The notes below the pieces were generated by a model. That model was not told the origin of the DNA, ran no database searches, and saw only the letters and a program-made list of their open reading frames with translations. A stretch of DNA of 23,012 nt, from NCBI GenBank assembly GCA_018364455.1, contig JAGZLW010000030.1:1-23012 (forward strand). The letters run 5' to 3'. This document shows positions 12,329 through 20,848 of this stretch, piece after piece. A program made the translations under genes and the position numbers. Each line of letters starts with the position of its first letter. Positions within the stretch are counted from its first letter, which is position 1. The stretch comes from Streptococcus mitis (GTDB lineage: Bacteria > Bacillota > Bacilli > Lactobacillales > Streptococcaceae).

Positions 12329-13615
12329 TTACAGTATCGTTTCTACCTGTTTTCGGTAGGCTTTTGGCGATTTTCCGCACAATTTTCGGAACACTTTATA
12401 GAAATATCCAAGGTTACTGTAACCAACAGCATAACAAATATCTTCGATACTGTCACTGGTTGAAAGCAAGAGCTGCTGGGCAGCCTTAATACGTTGTTTG
12501 TTTAGTAACTCTGCAAAGGTCGAATCGGTTTCTCGCTTAATCAACTGCCCTAGATAGACAGGATTGATAAAGAGGGCCTTACTGATATCCTTGAGGGAAA
12601 GCTCCTTTTGATAATCACGCCCAATGACTTCCAGCACACTGACCACATTTTCATTCATACGATATTGCCCAAAGAATCGAGTCAGAGTTTCCTTGATATA
12701 AGGAACCAATTCATCGAAGGATTGAATAGCATGAATCGTTTTGACAATGTCCGTCATATCATCAGCTTTGAGATGTTCAAACAAGTGAAAGACATCCATG
12801 ACAAACTGGATAAAAAGCTGTTTGGTAATCGGAACACGCGGTGTATTTTCAAGAACCACCTTCTCCAAGAGATTTAACTCTTCTACGATTTGATTGAGAT
12901 TCCCCTGAATGATAACCCTATAAATCGGTTCGTAATAGGCAAAGAGACTCTGAGACTGTTTTAGATTTACAGAACCGTAAAAGAGGGCTTTCTCAGCATT
13001 CAGCTTCCAGCGTTCAAAGCGTTCTTGATAAGGAGCTTCAAAAGGAGTAACGACTAAACCATCTAGGGGTTGGTCAGAAATGAAAATCTGCCAGTCTTGA
13101 CCCAAGACATAGTGGGGAATTGTGAAGGAGCCTTGCTTTTCCTTGGATAAACCTATCCACCAATTCTCCTTACCTCCTAGATAACTAACAAATCCAGCCT
13201 CGTCTAAATCTTGACTGAGAGTCTGACTTTTCTTTCTCCTCTCTCCAAGCTGACCTGCAATCTTCTCCAGCAGATTTCCTAACTCTACCTTATCAACAGG
13301 CTTAACCAGATAGTCCACCACACTAAGGTTCATTGCTCTTTTTACGTAATCAAACTCCTGATAACCTGACAGCAGGATATAGGCAGCATCTGGTAAGATT
13401 TCTTTCATCTCCCGAATCATATCAAGCCCTGTTTTATCGGGCATATTGACATCGGAAATGACTACATCGACAGGATTTTCCTGAACATATTCGAGGGCTT
13501 CATCGGCATGACTGGCTGTTGCGACGACCTCCATATCCCACTTATCAAAGGGAATCAAACGTTTCAGACCTTCTGTCACCATGTACTCATCATCTACTAA
13601 TAATACTTTATACAT
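12329..13615 (-). CDS. Response regulator, YesN type (receiver plus AraC-type HTH)
   Basis: The protein has 428 residues. The N-terminal receiver domain has acidic residues D8/D9, phospho-acceptor D55 (VVISDVNMPD), S83 and K105 (YLVKPVDK). A middle domain of about 200 residues has no recognised motif. The C-terminus (about 325-425) is an AraC-type double helix-turn-helix ending GYSNLGYFYKVFRKLCGKSP. It lies 11 bases downstream of the sensor kinase. The layout matches pneumococcal TCS07 (RR07/HK07), which I recall as controlling host-glycan uptake genes. That assignment rests on gene order and memory. DNA targets cannot be read from this window. Confidence 0.93.
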   Translation of the reverse strand: MYKVLLVDDEYMVTEGLKRLIPFDKWDMEVVATASHADEALEYVQENPVDVVISDVNMPDKTGLDMIREMKEILPDAAYILLSGYQEFDYVKRAMNLSVVDYLVKPVDKVELGNLLEKIAGQLGERRKKSQTLSQDLDEAGFVSYLGGKENWWIGLSKEKQGSFTIPHYVLGQDWQIFISDQPLDGLVVTPFEAPYQERFERWKLNAEKALFYGSVNLKQSQSLFAYYEPIYRVIIQGNLNQIVEELNLLEKVVLENTPRVPITKQLFIQFVMDVFHLFEHLKADDMTDIVKTIHAIQSFDELVPYIKETLTRFFGQYRMNENVVSVLEVIGRDYQKELSLKDISKALFINPVYLGQLIKRETDSTFAELLNKQRIKAAQQLLLSTSDSIEDICYAVGYSNLGYFYKVFRKLCGKSPKAYRKQVETIL

Positions 13616-13626
13616 TTTCTCCCTTT

Positions 13627-15273
13627 CTACTCATCTTGAATTGTAATACGATACTGAACACCTGCTTGCTCTGCAGAATCTATAGTAATAGCATAACGGT
13701 CCCCAAAATAGAGCACAAAACGCTCATGTACATTGGCAATCCCGATAGACTGCCTTTGATCACTGTAACTGGCTTGGTGTTCAAAATGTCTCTGACTTAA
13801 TTTTTCTCGAATATTTGCCAGTTTTTCAACCGACATTCCACGGCCATTATCGACCACTAAAATTTCCACAAAACCATCCTGTTTAAGCGCTTTGATGCTA
13901 ATCACATTATCTGTCCGCCTGTGGTCAACACCATGCGCGAAATAATTTTCTACCAGCGGTTGCAAGGTAAACTTGGGAATCTTCATATTCTCTAACTCTG
14001 GATCTATCTTGAAACCATAGGCAATGGACTTGGGATAGCGAACCATGCAGAGATAGCTGTATTTACGGCAAAATTCTAATTCCTGTTTGAGGAGGGTTTC
14101 TCTTTCGTCAGAAATATTGTTACGCAAGAGACTACTAAACTCATAAATGATATCCGCCAACTCGTCTTGACTCTGCATAACTGCATACATGCGCAAGAAT
14201 TCCAGCGTATTATACATAAAATGAGGATTAATTTGCGCCTGCAAGGCTCGCATATTGGCATCTTTTTGACTGAGCTCTAACTGATAAATATCATGGATAT
14301 TCTTTTCCAAGCGATCCAACATATCATTGGTGGTCTCTGCGATTAAGAGCAATTCCTGATCCTTTTCAAGCGTATCGATGCGAAGACCTTCTTGCCCTTG
14401 GGCAATAGCCTGAATGGAATCTACCAGATCCACTACCTGCTTTTGGTAGTTAGCAAAGGTCTGCCTCAAAGTCAGATAGAGAATGACAATAAAGAGAAGG
14501 CTCAAGCCCACAATCAAAGCCGAGCTGGTCACCGTTCCTTGTAAAACAAAATTTTTGGGAACGGCCACCTGAACCTGATAGCCATGAGAGGTCACACCAA
14601 CAAACCAGTTCTCATGCTCCCTATTGACCCTCTCACCAATATGAAAAATCTCCGTATCAAAAGGCGACGTCACAGTAACAGCCATCGGGATATGACCTCG
14701 GGTATTGTCTACAGCATGGTATAAGATTTCTGGATCCAAGGAAATATAAACAACCCCTATAGATTGATCCGTCGCTGGGTCCAGAACTGGAACTCCAAAA
14801 CTATTGGCCTCTGGTTTAAAGCCTTCCGCAAGTACCGAATGACCCCCTCTCTCATTTCTGCTCGAAACATAAACTTCTTTAAAGTCCTGCAAGACGATTG
14901 CAACACCCGTTATATAGTCATTTTGGACATAAAGATCATCAATATTTTCATACAGAGAAATAGAAGTTGACGAAGCTGCTTGGTGCTCCAACAGCCAATA
15001 AAAATACTCAGAAGTTGACAGGCTAAAGTACTTATAAACCCCTTGTATCCTGTCTTGATTGGCTACTAAATCTTGCGCTAGCTGGGCTGACTCGCGATAA
15101 TAATATTCCACCTCTTCGACTGTTCTAGTGGTTACACGCTGGGCCACTCTCTGAGCTTCCTTTTCCCGTGAATCCCAGTCGGCGTAAGAGAGTAAGATTG
15201 CAAAACTCGCAATAATAATCATCATAACTGAACTGTAGGTTCTCAGAAGCGTATGTAGCCAAAACTGCTTCAT
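13627..15273 (-). CDS. Sensor histidine kinase, YesM type
   Basis: The protein has 548 residues if started at ATG 15273, one base after the DUF624 stop (TAG-A-ATG), which suggests termination-reinitiation. In-frame ATGs at 15297 and 15309 are alternatives; none has a strong Shine-Dalgarno. One helix (about 13-31), a ~215-residue extracellular sensor, a second helix (about 250-272) and a HAMP-like linker come first. The His_kinase domain follows with phospho-acceptor H351 in QINPHFMYNTLEF. Then comes the ATPase domain with N443 (LQPLVENYFAHG) and VDNGRGM (474-480). The PHFMYNTL form of the H-box is diagnostic of the YesM/LytS class. It partners with the response regulator directly downstream. 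Confidence 0.93.
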   Translation of the reverse strand: MKQFWLHTLLRTYSSVMMIIIASFAILLSYADWDSREKEAQRVAQRVTTRTVEEVEYYYRESAQLAQDLVANQDRIQGVYKYFSLSTSEYFYWLLEHQAASSTSISLYENIDDLYVQNDYITGVAIVLQDFKEVYVSSRNERGGHSVLAEGFKPEANSFGVPVLDPATDQSIGVVYISLDPEILYHAVDNTRGHIPMAVTVTSPFDTEIFHIGERVNREHENWFVGVTSHGYQVQVAVPKNFVLQGTVTSSALIVGLSLLFIVILYLTLRQTFANYQKQVVDLVDSIQAIAQGQEGLRIDTLEKDQELLLIAETTNDMLDRLEKNIHDIYQLELSQKDANMRALQAQINPHFMYNTLEFLRMYAVMQSQDELADIIYEFSSLLRNNISDERETLLKQELEFCRKYSYLCMVRYPKSIAYGFKIDPELENMKIPKFTLQPLVENYFAHGVDHRRTDNVISIKALKQDGFVEILVVDNGRGMSVEKLANIREKLSQRHFEHQASYSDQRQSIGIANVHERFVLYFGDRYAITIDSAEQAGVQYRITIQDE

Positions 15274-15274
15274 T

Positions 15275-15889
15275 CTATTTTGTCGCCAATTTTTCATGGA
15301 TACTTTCATAGACCGGTTCCAACATATCACTGATAAAGAAATGCCACATCCCAATTCCTACAAAGAAAAGTAGGGCAGGCATATAGTAACCAATTGCCAC
15401 AAGTAGTACGGTCCCAAGGAGAACCTTGGCCACAGCTGCTAGACTCATAAAAATGCCAATCAAGGATAGTTTGAGACTATTTCGATAAGACAAGTCAAAA
15501 TAAACTTGTAATTTCAAAGATACTGTATAAGCCAAAAAGATCAGGGCAATTACTAGAACATTCAAAAAGGTCGCAATCAAATGAATAATAGTCTGATGAG
15601 GCAATTGCACCAAGAGATACAAGCCATAGACCAAAACTAAATCCACTCCTAAAAAGCTATAAAAAATCAGGTTGCTTGAAACAAAATTTTGCTTATAAAG
15701 AGACCAAGCCTCCTTCAAACTGTATTCCCGAAAGCTATAACCATGTTCTGCATACAAGCTCATCAAGGTGGCACTAGCCGGCGCTAGACCAAGGATAATC
15801 CCTCCCACCAAGGTTAATAACCAAAAGAAGGCTGTCGCAATCATCCCTAGAAAGAAACGATTAAAGACAAAGTCTAAAAATCTCCCCAT
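15275..15889 (-). CDS. DUF624 (YesL-type) membrane protein
   Basis: The protein has 204 residues with about five hydrophobic segments. The N-terminus (MGRFLDFVFNRFFLGMIATA, then FFWLLTLVGGIILGLAPASATL) is typical of DUF624/YesL proteins. These are commonly encoded with YesM/YesN two-component systems and carbohydrate ABC transporters. AGGAGG precedes ATG 15889. It is the first gene of the DUF624-kinase-regulator operon. Its function in the system is unknown; a membrane accessory to sugar sensing or uptake is inferred only from this recurrent neighbourhood. Confidence 0.88.
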   Translation of the reverse strand: MGRFLDFVFNRFFLGMIATAFFWLLTLVGGIILGLAPASATLMSLYAEHGYSFREYSLKEAWSLYKQNFVSSNLIFYSFLGVDLVLVYGLYLLVQLPHQTIIHLIATFLNVLVIALIFLAYTVSLKLQVYFDLSYRNSLKLSLIGIFMSLAAVAKVLLGTVLLVAIGYYMPALLFFVGIGMWHFFISDMLEPVYESIHEKLATK

Positions 15890-15918
15890 GATATCCTCCT
15901 AAAAATAACTATGAAACT

Positions 15919-15927
15919 ATTATATCA
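15919..15927 (-). promoter_or_regulatory. Promoter of the DUF624-kinase-regulator operon (extended -10)
   Basis: On the minus strand TGA-TATAAT (the -10 hexamer is 15924-15919) is an extended -10 box, 29 bases before the DUF624 start. A T-rich TTTTGA 17 bases upstream is a weak -35. Confidence 0.65.
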
Positions 15928-15930
15928 TAT

Positions 15931-15944
15931 TTCAAGCGTTTTCA
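15931..15944 (-). promoter_or_regulatory. Candidate catabolite response element (cre, CcpA site)
   Basis: On the minus strand TGAAAACGCTTGAA agrees with the Gram-positive cre consensus TGWAARCGYTWNCW at 13 of 14 positions. It lies between the -35 and -10 regions of the two-component operon promoter, a position that would repress when CcpA binds. Carbon catabolite control would suit a system regulating glycan use. Confidence 0.6.
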
Positions 15945-15961
15945 AAAAATTCTAGTGCCCA

Positions 15962-15990
15962 TTTACAATCCCATCAAACCGTGGTACAAT
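15962..15990 (+). promoter_or_regulatory. Promoter of the ECF-type S component gene
   Basis: TTTACA (15962-15967) and TACAAT (15985-15990) are spaced 17 bases apart, and TGG precedes the -10 box (extended). The start codon is 33 bases downstream. Confidence 0.8.
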
Positions 15991-16023
15991 GAGAATTGTG
16001 AAAAAATGATCAGGAGACAATTC

Positions 16024-16593
16024 ATGAAAAAATCTATCTTAACTACACTTCTTTTTGCAGTTCTTTACTTCCTCTGCATGGGGATTGGTGTCCTTTTGGG
16101 CAATCTCTTTGACCAAACTGGAAACATGTTTTATGCGCCTGCCTTTACTGCCCTTGTCGGCGGTAGCGTCTATATGATCCTAGTCGCAAAAGTTCCGCGC
16201 TTTGGAGCCATTACCACTATCGGCCTTGTCATTGCCCTCTTTTTCTTGGGAACTAAACACGGTGCTGGTGCCTTCCTTCCTGGAATTATCTGTGGCCTCC
16301 TAGCAGATGGAGTAGCTAACCTCGGAAAATACAAGGACCAAACAAAGAACCTCCTTTCTTTCCTTATTTTTGCCTTTAGCACATCAGGACCAATCTTGCT
16401 TATGTGGATTACTCCCAAAGCCTATATGGCTACCCTTCTGGCAAGAGGAAAATCGCAAGAATATATCGACCGTATCATGGTCGCACCAAACCCTGGAACC
16501 GTCCTTCTATTTATCGCAAGTATTGCCATCGGAGCCCTAGTGGGTGCTTTGATTGGACAAGCCTTGAGTAAAAAATTGGCACAAAAAATCTGA
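16024..16593 (+). CDS. MptD-family putative ECF transporter S component
   Basis: The protein has 189 residues from ATG 16024, with AGGAGA upstream; an earlier in-frame start would begin upstream of the promoter and is discarded. It has five to six hydrophobic helices. The loop with FGAITTIGLVIALFFL, then GTKHGAGAFLPGIICGLLAD, and a basic C-terminus fit the small membrane substrate-binding components of energy-coupling-factor transporters (MptD/TIGR02185 type). It would bind an unknown vitamin-like or metal substrate and share the ECF ATPase/T module encoded elsewhere. It stands alone between divergent and convergent neighbours and ends in a bidirectional terminator. Confidence 0.75.
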   Translation: MKKSILTTLLFAVLYFLCMGIGVLLGNLFDQTGNMFYAPAFTALVGGSVYMILVAKVPRFGAITTIGLVIALFFLGTKHGAGAFLPGIICGLLADGVANLGKYKDQTKNLLSFLIFAFSTSGPILLMWITPKAYMATLLARGKSQEYIDRIMVAPNPGTVLLFIASIAIGALVGALIGQALSKKLAQKI

Positions 16594-16598
16594 TTACT

Positions 16599-16624
16599 AA
16601 AAAAGAGCCACACGGCTCTTTTTT
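16599..16624. terminator. Bidirectional terminator between the S component gene and metI
   Basis: AAAAAAGAGCC (16599-16609) pairs perfectly with GGCTCTTTTTT (16614-16624) across ACAC. It overlaps the stop codon of metI at 16623 on the minus strand. Confidence 0.9.
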
Positions 16625-17315
16625 ATTTATGACTCAATTTCTTGGTCAGGAAATCTCCCAAGAATTGGATTGCAAAGATAATCAAAATGATAATGATAGT
16701 TGCCAAGATGGTCACATCGTGATTGTAGCGGTTAAATCCATAAGCGATGGCTACGTTACCGATACCACCAGCTCCAACTGCACCAGCCATGGCTGTTTCA
16801 CCGACTAGTGAAATCAAGGTTACAGTCGTCACACGGATCAAATCTGGAAGGCCTTCTGATAGGTAAACACCTACGATATCCCAGAAGGTCGCTCCGCTAG
16901 CTTGAGCCGCCTCAATGACACCACCATCTAGCTCAGCCAATACCACCTGTACTTGACGGGCAAAGAAGGCAAAGACTGCAAAAGATAGGGGTACAATAGC
17001 CGCATTTGGCCCGATACTTGTCCCTACGATTAGGTGTGAGAAGGGTGACAAGACTGCCAAGAGAATGATAAATGGAACCGCACGGAAAATAGAGGTGATT
17101 TTATCCAAAATCCAGAAAACGACTTTATTTTCCAAAACACCGCCTGGCGCGGTCAAGACAAGGAAAAGACCTGCCACTAGCCCCAAGAAACCTCCGATGA
17201 TGAAGGAAAGAACTGTCATATAAAGGGTTAGGTAGATGGCTGTTCCCCAGCCTGCCTGACCAGCCCAGCCCATTTTATAGACATTTGGCAAATAGGTTTG
17301 AATCAATGATTCCAT
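16623..17315 (-). CDS. metI: D-methionine/methionine ABC transporter permease MetI (MetP)
   Basis: The protein has 230 residues with five hydrophobic helices. The conserved inner-membrane permease loop is ASGATFWDIVGVYLSEGLPD near residues 139-158, followed by GAVGAGGIGNVAI, as in MetI. It forms the membrane channel of the MetNIQ importer. One base separates it from metN upstream, and it is the last gene of the methionine operon. It ends in the terminator shared with the convergent S component gene. Confidence 0.93.
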   Translation of the reverse strand: MESLIQTYLPNVYKMGWAGQAGWGTAIYLTLYMTVLSFIIGGFLGLVAGLFLVLTAPGGVLENKVVFWILDKITSIFRAVPFIILLAVLSPFSHLIVGTSIGPNAAIVPLSFAVFAFFARQVQVVLAELDGGVIEAAQASGATFWDIVGVYLSEGLPDLIRVTTVTLISLVGETAMAGAVGAGGIGNVAIAYGFNRYNHDVTILATIIIILIIFAIQFLGDFLTKKLSHK

Positions 17316-17316
17316 C

Positions 17317-18378
17317 TTACTGTCCTCCCTTCAATACTTTTAGCTGTACGCCTGCTTGACGAATGGCTTCTTGGGCACCTGCCAACGCTACTTTTTCACC
17401 TGACAAGACCACCACCAATTCTCCAACAGGAGTACCATCGAGGATTTCGATATTCCCATAGAGGATATTAGCCGTTACTTGGTAATGCTTGTACAATTCA
17501 TTCAAAAGTGGCTCGTCTGTTGAAGCTCCAGCGTACTTGAGTTGCACCAAAAGGCTGTTTTCAGACAAATGTTCCACGATTTCTTGCTTCTCTATTTTGA
17601 CCATGGCTTCGTCAATACCTGTTGCTGTTGAGATAAAGTCTTTAGTCAAAGGTTGTTTAGGGTCTGAGAAGATTTCAAGAACACTACCCTCTTCAATCAA
17701 ATGCCCATCCTGCATAACTGCCACACGATTGGCAATATCTTTGACAATCTGCATTTCATGCGTAATCAAGACAACAGTCAAGCCTAATTTTTGGTTCAAA
17801 TCTTGCAACAAGGCCAAAATCTGCTTGGTAGTCTTAGGATCAAGGGCAGAAGTCGACTCGTCTGAAATCAAGATTTTTGGATCATTGGCTAAGGCACGCG
17901 CAATGGCTACACGCTGTTTTTGCCCTCCAGATAGTTGTGAAGGGTAGTTTTCAGCACGGTCTGCCAAGCCAACCAAGTCCAACAACTTGGCTACTTTAGC
18001 CTTCTTTTCTTCCTTGCTGAGTCCAGAATGTTTAAGGGCAAAGGCTACATTCTCCTCTGCTGTCTTTTGGCTCATCAGATTGAAATGCTGGAAAATCATC
18101 CCGATATCCTGACGTTTACGACGCAACTGCTCTGCTGTCAAGGTCACCTTGTCATCAAAAATCACATCATCGTCAATAGTAATTTTCCCTGCAGATGGCT
18201 TTTGCAAGAGGTTAATCACCCGTACAAGGGTTGATTTCCCTGCTCCAGAATATCCAACGATTCCGTAGATATCCCCTTCTTGGATGTGAATGGTCACATC
18301 CTTGACCGCTGTGATGGTTCTCTTCTTTTGATGAAAAGTCACATCGATCTGATCTAACTTGATAATATCTCTACTCAT
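17317..18378 (-). CDS. metN: Methionine ABC transporter ATP-binding protein MetN
   Basis: The protein has 353 residues. It shows Walker A GYSGAGKST (about 38-46), signature LSGGQKQR (about 147-154), Walker B KILISDES (about 166-173) and an H-loop THEM. A C-terminal extension (about 275-353) is the NIL/ACT-like regulatory domain that binds methionine and inhibits uptake in MetN proteins. Its ATG overlaps the end of the M20 peptidase gene by eight bases, so the two are translationally coupled. Confidence 0.95.
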   Translation of the reverse strand: MSRDIIKLDQIDVTFHQKKRTITAVKDVTIHIQEGDIYGIVGYSGAGKSTLVRVINLLQKPSAGKITIDDDVIFDDKVTLTAEQLRRKRQDIGMIFQHFNLMSQKTAEENVAFALKHSGLSKEEKKAKVAKLLDLVGLADRAENYPSQLSGGQKQRVAIARALANDPKILISDESTSALDPKTTKQILALLQDLNQKLGLTVVLITHEMQIVKDIANRVAVMQDGHLIEEGSVLEIFSDPKQPLTKDFISTATGIDEAMVKIEKQEIVEHLSENSLLVQLKYAGASTDEPLLNELYKHYQVTANILYGNIEILDGTPVGELVVVLSGEKVALAGAQEAIRQAGVQLKVLKGGQ

Positions 18379-19744
18379 AGCTTCTAATCAGCTCCTCTAC
18401 TAATTCAATATGGGTGTAGTAATCGGCGATTCGCACGTTCTCATCTCCACCGTGGTCTCGGCTGTTGGCATTTCCTAGACCGAAGGCCACCATTGGTACC
18501 TCTAGGGCATCAAAGACCGTATGCATAGGCCCTGTCCCCGCTGTTGTCGGCAAGACTGAAACGCCCTGTGGATAGAATTTCTTGGCCAACTCGATCACAT
18601 TGAGAATGGCTGGCGCGCTCATATCGCTTCGATAGCTCATCTCTCCCAAGGTATAGTATAATTCTACCTTATCAAAGCCATTTTTGTCTAGCTGTTTCCG
18701 AATTTTTTCCAGAACATCATGCGGTTCTAGACCAGGAACCAAACGAACTTCTAGCTTAGCGCTGGCTTCTGCTGGCAAAATCGTTTTGACTCCTTGTCCT
18801 TGGTAACCTGACTGAATCCCTTCGATATTAAGGGCTGGCTCGAAAAAGAAACGTTTTAGGAAGGCTGCGCGGTCCTCTTGTAAGAGAGGCAATTCCAAAC
18901 CATAAATCTGGCTGATTTCCCCTGGATTTTGTTGAGCGTAGGTATCCACCAAAGCCAATTCACGTTCATTTGGCTCTTTTACCTCTTCGTACAAGCCTTC
19001 AACCAAGATACGGCCATCTGCTGCACGAAGAGACTGTAGAGCTTGAAGGAGGTACCATGGAGCTGATTCCACAACCCCACCATAACTCGAATGGATATCC
19101 ACATCAGCGCTTTTTACCTTGGCATCAAAGGTCACAATCCCCTTATTTCCACCAGAAATTTCTAGCTGTTCCAAGGCATTTTTGGTCCCTTGTTCCCAGA
19201 CCAACAAGTCTGCGCCACGAAGTTTGTCCGCATGTTTTTCCAGATACTTATCTAGGTCTGTCGAAGCCGATTCCTCCGCTCCCTCCATGATAAAACTGAT
19301 ATTGACAGGCAGGTCATCATGGTGTTGCATATATTTTCTCAAAGCACTCAAACGAGCTGTGATATGACCCTTGTCGTCATCAACCCCACGCCCATACATG
19401 AAGCCATTGCGGACCGAAAGCGTAAAGGGATCCTCTGTCCAGACCTGATCCCCGTCCGCTGGCACAGTGTCATAGTGGTTATAGAAAATCAAGGTCTTAG
19501 CATCTGGGCGCGAACTCTTGAAATGCGCCATGACAAAGGGAGCCGTATAAGTCTCATCAATCTCCACTTCAGCCCCAACACGCTTGAAAATCTCACCCAG
19601 ATAGTTTGCGACTTCTTTAAGTCCAACCTGCTGGGCAAAGACCGACTTCTTAGAAATCAAGGTACGCAAAACCTCAAAATAATGCTGGGCCACATGATCC
19701 TTTTCAAATTTTTCAATCTGTTCTTGTTCGCTAGGAAAAACCAT
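18371..19744 (-). CDS. M20-family metallopeptidase in the methionine operon
   Basis: The protein has 457 residues with the M20 (ArgE/DapE/ACY1/CPG2) motifs in order. These are NHYDTVPAD (about 89-97, metal His), GRGVDDDKGH (about 114-123, metal Asp), EGAEESAS (about 149-156, catalytic and metal Glu) and NSRDHGGDENVRI (about 429-441, last metal His). The lid/dimerisation domain lies between. It would be a cytoplasmic zinc dipeptidase or deacylase. Its position between metQ and metN suggests it releases methionine from peptides or N-acyl forms imported with the help of MetNIQ. That is inference; the substrate cannot be read from the sequence. Confidence 0.92.
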   Translation of the reverse strand: MVFPSEQEQIEKFEKDHVAQHYFEVLRTLISKKSVFAQQVGLKEVANYLGEIFKRVGAEVEIDETYTAPFVMAHFKSSRPDAKTLIFYNHYDTVPADGDQVWTEDPFTLSVRNGFMYGRGVDDDKGHITARLSALRKYMQHHDDLPVNISFIMEGAEESASTDLDKYLEKHADKLRGADLLVWEQGTKNALEQLEISGGNKGIVTFDAKVKSADVDIHSSYGGVVESAPWYLLQALQSLRAADGRILVEGLYEEVKEPNERELALVDTYAQQNPGEISQIYGLELPLLQEDRAAFLKRFFFEPALNIEGIQSGYQGQGVKTILPAEASAKLEVRLVPGLEPHDVLEKIRKQLDKNGFDKVELYYTLGEMSYRSDMSAPAILNVIELAKKFYPQGVSVLPTTAGTGPMHTVFDALEVPMVAFGLGNANSRDHGGDENVRIADYYTHIELVEELIRSYE

Positions 19745-19804
19745 ATTCTCTCTACCTTTCTATGAACTACTCTTCCTGACAATCCATGCTCTATACAAAA
19801 GCAA

Positions 19805-19829
19805 GAGGTGGAATTTTCTCTCCCACCTC
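19805..19829 (-). promoter_or_regulatory. Hairpin between metQ and the M20 peptidase gene, possible partial terminator
   Basis: GAGGTGG (19805-19811) and CCACCTC (19823-19829) form a perfect 7-base stem just after the metQ stop. On the minus strand the tail TTGCTTTTG is only weakly U-rich. It could reduce transcription of the distal genes, giving more MetQ lipoprotein than transporter, or stabilise the metQ mRNA 3' end. Confidence 0.45.
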
Positions 19830-19840
19830 CCTGTTTCTTA

Positions 19841-20695
19841 TTACCAAACTGGTTGATCCAAACCGTCTGATGTTTCTTCGATAACTTTTTTCACGTCATC
19901 TGTGTGGTAAGCTGCGATCACTTTCTTGATAGCATCAGCTTTTGGTGATGTTTCCCAATCTTTTTTCGCAACGATGATGTTGTACCATTGTTTTGAATTT
20001 TCATCAGCTTGTTCTTTGAAAAGTGCTTTCTTGTAGTCCAATTTTGCTTCTGTAACGAAGGTATTGTTTACAACGGCAGCGTCAACTGATGACAATGAAC
20101 GAGCTGTTTGGCTAGCGTCCAATTCAGTGATTTTCAAGTTCTTTGGATTTTCTTTGATGTTAGCAACTGTTGCAAGAGCAGTTCCTGAAACATCCAATTT
20201 AATCAAGCCAGCTGATTGAAGCAAGTAAAGCGCACGGCTTTCGTTTGTAGCATCGTTCGGTACAGCGATTTCTCCGTTTGCTGGGATATCTTCTACTTTA
20301 GTGTACTTGTTGTCACTTCCATTCAAACCTGAGTAAAGACGGATTGGAGAGATGTAAGTATCTGCAATCGCTACAAGGTCTTTTCCGTTTTCTTTGTTCC
20401 AGTTGTTCAAGAAGTTATAGTGTTGGAAAGCGTTCAAATCTACTTCGCCATCAGCAGTTGCCTTGTTTGGTTGTGAGTAGTCTGTGAACTCTGTAAATTC
20501 CAAAGTGATACCGTCTTTTTTAACCAATTCTTGAATTTTGTCCCAACGTTTTTCTTCAGAACCGCTACGGTTAACAGTTGCAATTTTAATAGTTGTTGCA
20601 TTGTCTGCTTTCTTTTCTGAGTTTCCGCAAGCTGCAAGAGCCAAACCTGCGACTGTAGCAAGGGCTGCTACACCAAGCCATTTTTTAATTTTCAT
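19841..20695 (-). CDS. metQ: Methionine-binding lipoprotein MetQ
   Basis: The protein has 284 residues. A lipoprotein signal peptide ends at the lipobox ALAAC, with C23 the lipidated residue. The mature part is a NlpA/MetQ-type binding protein (KIATVNRSGSEEKRWDKIQ, and EVDLNAFQHYNFLNNWN near residue 85-100) that presents methionine to MetNI on the outer face of the membrane. AAGGAGAAAG precedes ATG 20695. It is the first gene of the metQ-M20-metN-metI operon. A perfect MET-box palindrome lies upstream. Confidence 0.95.
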   Translation of the reverse strand: MKIKKWLGVAALATVAGLALAACGNSEKKADNATTIKIATVNRSGSEEKRWDKIQELVKKDGITLEFTEFTDYSQPNKATADGEVDLNAFQHYNFLNNWNKENGKDLVAIADTYISPIRLYSGLNGSDNKYTKVEDIPANGEIAVPNDATNESRALYLLQSAGLIKLDVSGTALATVANIKENPKNLKITELDASQTARSLSSVDAAVVNNTFVTEAKLDYKKALFKEQADENSKQWYNIIVAKKDWETSPKADAIKKVIAAYHTDDVKKVIEETSDGLDQPVW

Positions 20696-20726
20696 GATTC
20701 TTTCTCCTTAAAAATAATACCGTACT

Positions 20727-20755
20727 AGTATCTCACAATTCGTTTGATTTCACAA
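20727..20755 (-). promoter_or_regulatory. metQ promoter
   Basis: On the minus strand TTGTGA (20755-20750) and GATACT (20732-20727) are spaced 17 bases apart, and TGA precedes the -10 box. The -10 match is moderate. The MET-box lies about 20 bases upstream of the -35, consistent with activation by a LysR-type regulator. Confidence 0.55.
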
Positions 20756-20775
20756 ATTGTTATTAGATAGTCAGA

Positions 20776-20796
20776 TATATAGTTTAAAACTATATA
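20776..20796. promoter_or_regulatory. MET-box (MtaR/MetR-type operator) upstream of metQ
   Basis: This is a perfect 21-base palindrome with ten-base arms around a central A. Its core, TATAGTTTAAAACTATA (20778-20794), fits the streptococcal MET-box consensus TATAGTTTnAAACTATA that I recall for the LysR-type methionine regulator. Low methionine would thus raise expression of the uptake operon. Confidence 0.8.
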
Positions 20797-20799
20797 CTT

Positions 20800-20844
20800 A
20801 AAAATTGAGAAATCACCCATCTTACTCAGAATGGATGATCTCAA
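20800..20844 (-). terminator. Terminator of the gshT-like gene
   Basis: On the minus strand TTGAGA-TCATCCAT (from 20844) pairs with ATGGGTGA-ttt-TCTCAA (to 20805) through one wobble and a small bulge, followed by TTTTTA. It begins five bases after the stop codon and ends just before the MET-box. Confidence 0.7.
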
Positions 20845-20848
20845 GAAA

